Of a stretch of DNA of 64,000 nt, positions 63,280 to 64,000 are shown one piece after another (positions within the stretch are counted from its first letter, which is position 1; each line of letters begins with the position of its first letter). A program made the position numbers and the translations under genes. The notes beneath the pieces are model-generated. The model saw nothing but the letters and a program-made list of their open reading frames with translations, was not told the origin of the DNA and ran no database searches. The DNA is from Teichococcus wenyumeiae (GTDB lineage: Bacteria > Pseudomonadota > Alphaproteobacteria > Acetobacterales > Acetobacteraceae). The stretch covers positions 124,001-188,000 of the forward strand of contig NZ_RFLX01000008.1 in assembly GCF_003696345.1 (NCBI RefSeq). The letters run 5' to 3'.

Positions 63280-64000
63280 TCAGAACAGGTTGCGGACCGC
63301 GGCCCAGAGGCCCCGCGGGGCATGCGGATCGGCGCGGGTATCGACTTCCGCCACCACGGAGAGGCCGGGGCGCAGCCGCGCCAGGGCGGTGGCATCCTGC
63401 CCTTCCTCCAGCACCAGCTTCACCGGCACACGCTGCACGATCTTGGTGAAGTTGCCGGTGGCATTCTCCGGCGGCAGCAGGCTGAACTGGCTGCCGGTGG
63501 CGGGGGCGAAGCTGTTCACGCGGGCATGGAAGACGGTGTCGGGAATGGCATCCACCGTCACCTCCACCGGCTGGCCCGGCTGCATCAGCGCCAGCTGGGT
63601 TTCCTTGAAATTGGCCACCACGTAGAGCCGCGCCCCCGCCGGCGACACGGCGATGAGCTGCTGCCCCGGCTGCACATGCTGGCCGATCTGCGCCGCGCGG
63701 TTGCCGGCGATGCCGTCCACCGGCGCGCGGATGCTGGTGTAGGAGAGGTTGGTCTCCGCCTGGGCCAGGGCGGCGGCGGCCTGGGTGCGGCGCGCCTCGG
63801 CCTGCCGCAGCTGCGCCGCCAGCACGCCCAGCGACTGCCGCTGCACCAATAGCTGCGCCTGCGCCGCCGTTACGGCGGCCTCCGCCTTGCGCTGGTCCGC
63901 CACCGTCTGGTCGGCCGACTGGCGGGAGGCGAAGCCGCTGCCCACCAGGGACTGGGTGCGGCGGGCATCGGCGGCGGCGCGGGTCTGCTCGGCCCGCGCC
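63280..64000 (-). CDS. HlyD/EmrA-type membrane fusion protein, C-terminal part
   Basis: The gene enters from the right edge; about 239 residues are visible. The coiled-coil segment (QSADQTVADQRKAEAAVTAA, then LLVQRQSLGVLAAQLRQAEA) is followed by the lipoyl/barrel parts NLSYTSIRAPVDGIAGNRAAQIGQHVQPGQQL and AVSPAGARLYVVANFKETQL, typical of EmrA. It bridges the MFS pump and an outer-membrane channel. The N-terminal membrane anchor lies beyond the window. It is upstream of and cotranscribed with the MFS gene. Confidence 0.93.
   Translation of the reverse strand, partial: ARAEQTRAAADARRTQSLVGSGFASRQSADQTVADQRKAEAAVTAAQAQLLVQRQSLGVLAAQLRQAEARRTQAAAALAQAETNLSYTSIRAPVDGIAGNRAAQIGQHVQPGQQLIAVSPAGARLYVVANFKETQLALMQPGQPVEVTVDAIPDTVFHARVNSFAPATGSQFSLLPPENATGNFTKIVQRVPVKLVLEEGQDATALARLRPGLSVVAEVDTRADPHAPRGLWAAVRNLF

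Overview
This 64-kb window is a GC-rich chromosomal segment, apart from a short more AT-rich stretch at about 4.7-6.7 kb. It looks like an alphaproteobacterium, most likely Acetobacteraceae (Roseomonas-like). I infer this from the ffh-rpsP-rimM-trmD-rplS-leuC-leuD-leuB gene order, HWE-family histidine kinases, an ArsR-methyltransferase fusion beside metH, Bug-type solute-binding proteins, and heavy GTG use at translationally coupled junctions. No phage module, CRISPR array or replication origin was seen.

Layout. 0-4.6 kb: the 3' end of an aspartate 4-decarboxylase gene, a LysR/amidohydrolase divergent pair and a DEAD-box helicase. 4.7-9.5 kb: a decayed accessory patch with IS256-family and IS5-family transposase remnants, a possible integrase remnant, one intact SLC13-type permease and a frameshifted HWE-kinase remnant. 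It ends beside the 3' end of a tRNA-Arg(ACG) gene. 10-11 kb: a PEP-CTERM surface protein. 11-18.2 kb: a minus-strand housekeeping block (ffh, ribosomal proteins S16 and L19, RimM, TrmD, LeuCDB) with a 52-codon methyltransferase stub between rplS and leuC. 18.5-25.7 kb: CsbD, then an ABC-dependent capsule export locus (KpsC on minus; lipoprotein, KpsM, KpsT, KpsE, KpsD on plus). 25.8-31.3 kb: a small hypothetical, serA, a cluster of hairpins, and cydDC. 31.4-36.2 kb: a PuuE-like deacetylase, a tiny lipoprotein and xanthine dehydrogenase XdhAB, likely a purine-catabolic group. 36.2-39.9 kb: a large multi-PAS HWE kinase with a single-domain response regulator.

40-50 kb is a mixed set: a Bug protein, lepA with a small membrane protein, an Arg/Glu-rich secreted helix protein, an RraA-like protein, a stand-alone McrB-N-like domain protein, Sel1, DUF1194 and ExoD proteins, then a coupled CDF-TonB-PduO operon and a manganese catalase. 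50.8-55.7 kb is a methionine-cycle locus: B12-dependent metH behind an ArsR-methyltransferase fusion regulator, a perfect 22-bp palindrome at the divergent start region, and on the other strand a short protein resembling CobW/G3E GTPases but lacking a P-loop. 55.7-64 kb holds an amidohydrolase plus extracytoplasmic binding protein, an SMP-30 lactonase, a GNAT acetyltransferase, a phytase-like secreted protein and an EmrAB-type efflux pair cut by the window end.

The most interesting items are the P-loop-less G3E-like protein and shared palindrome at the metH locus, the solo McrB-N-like protein overlapping a Sel1 gene tail to tail, and a capsule locus with a degenerate KpsC N-terminal half and an uncharacterised lipoprotein in the export operon. 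All functional names rest on sequence reading only.
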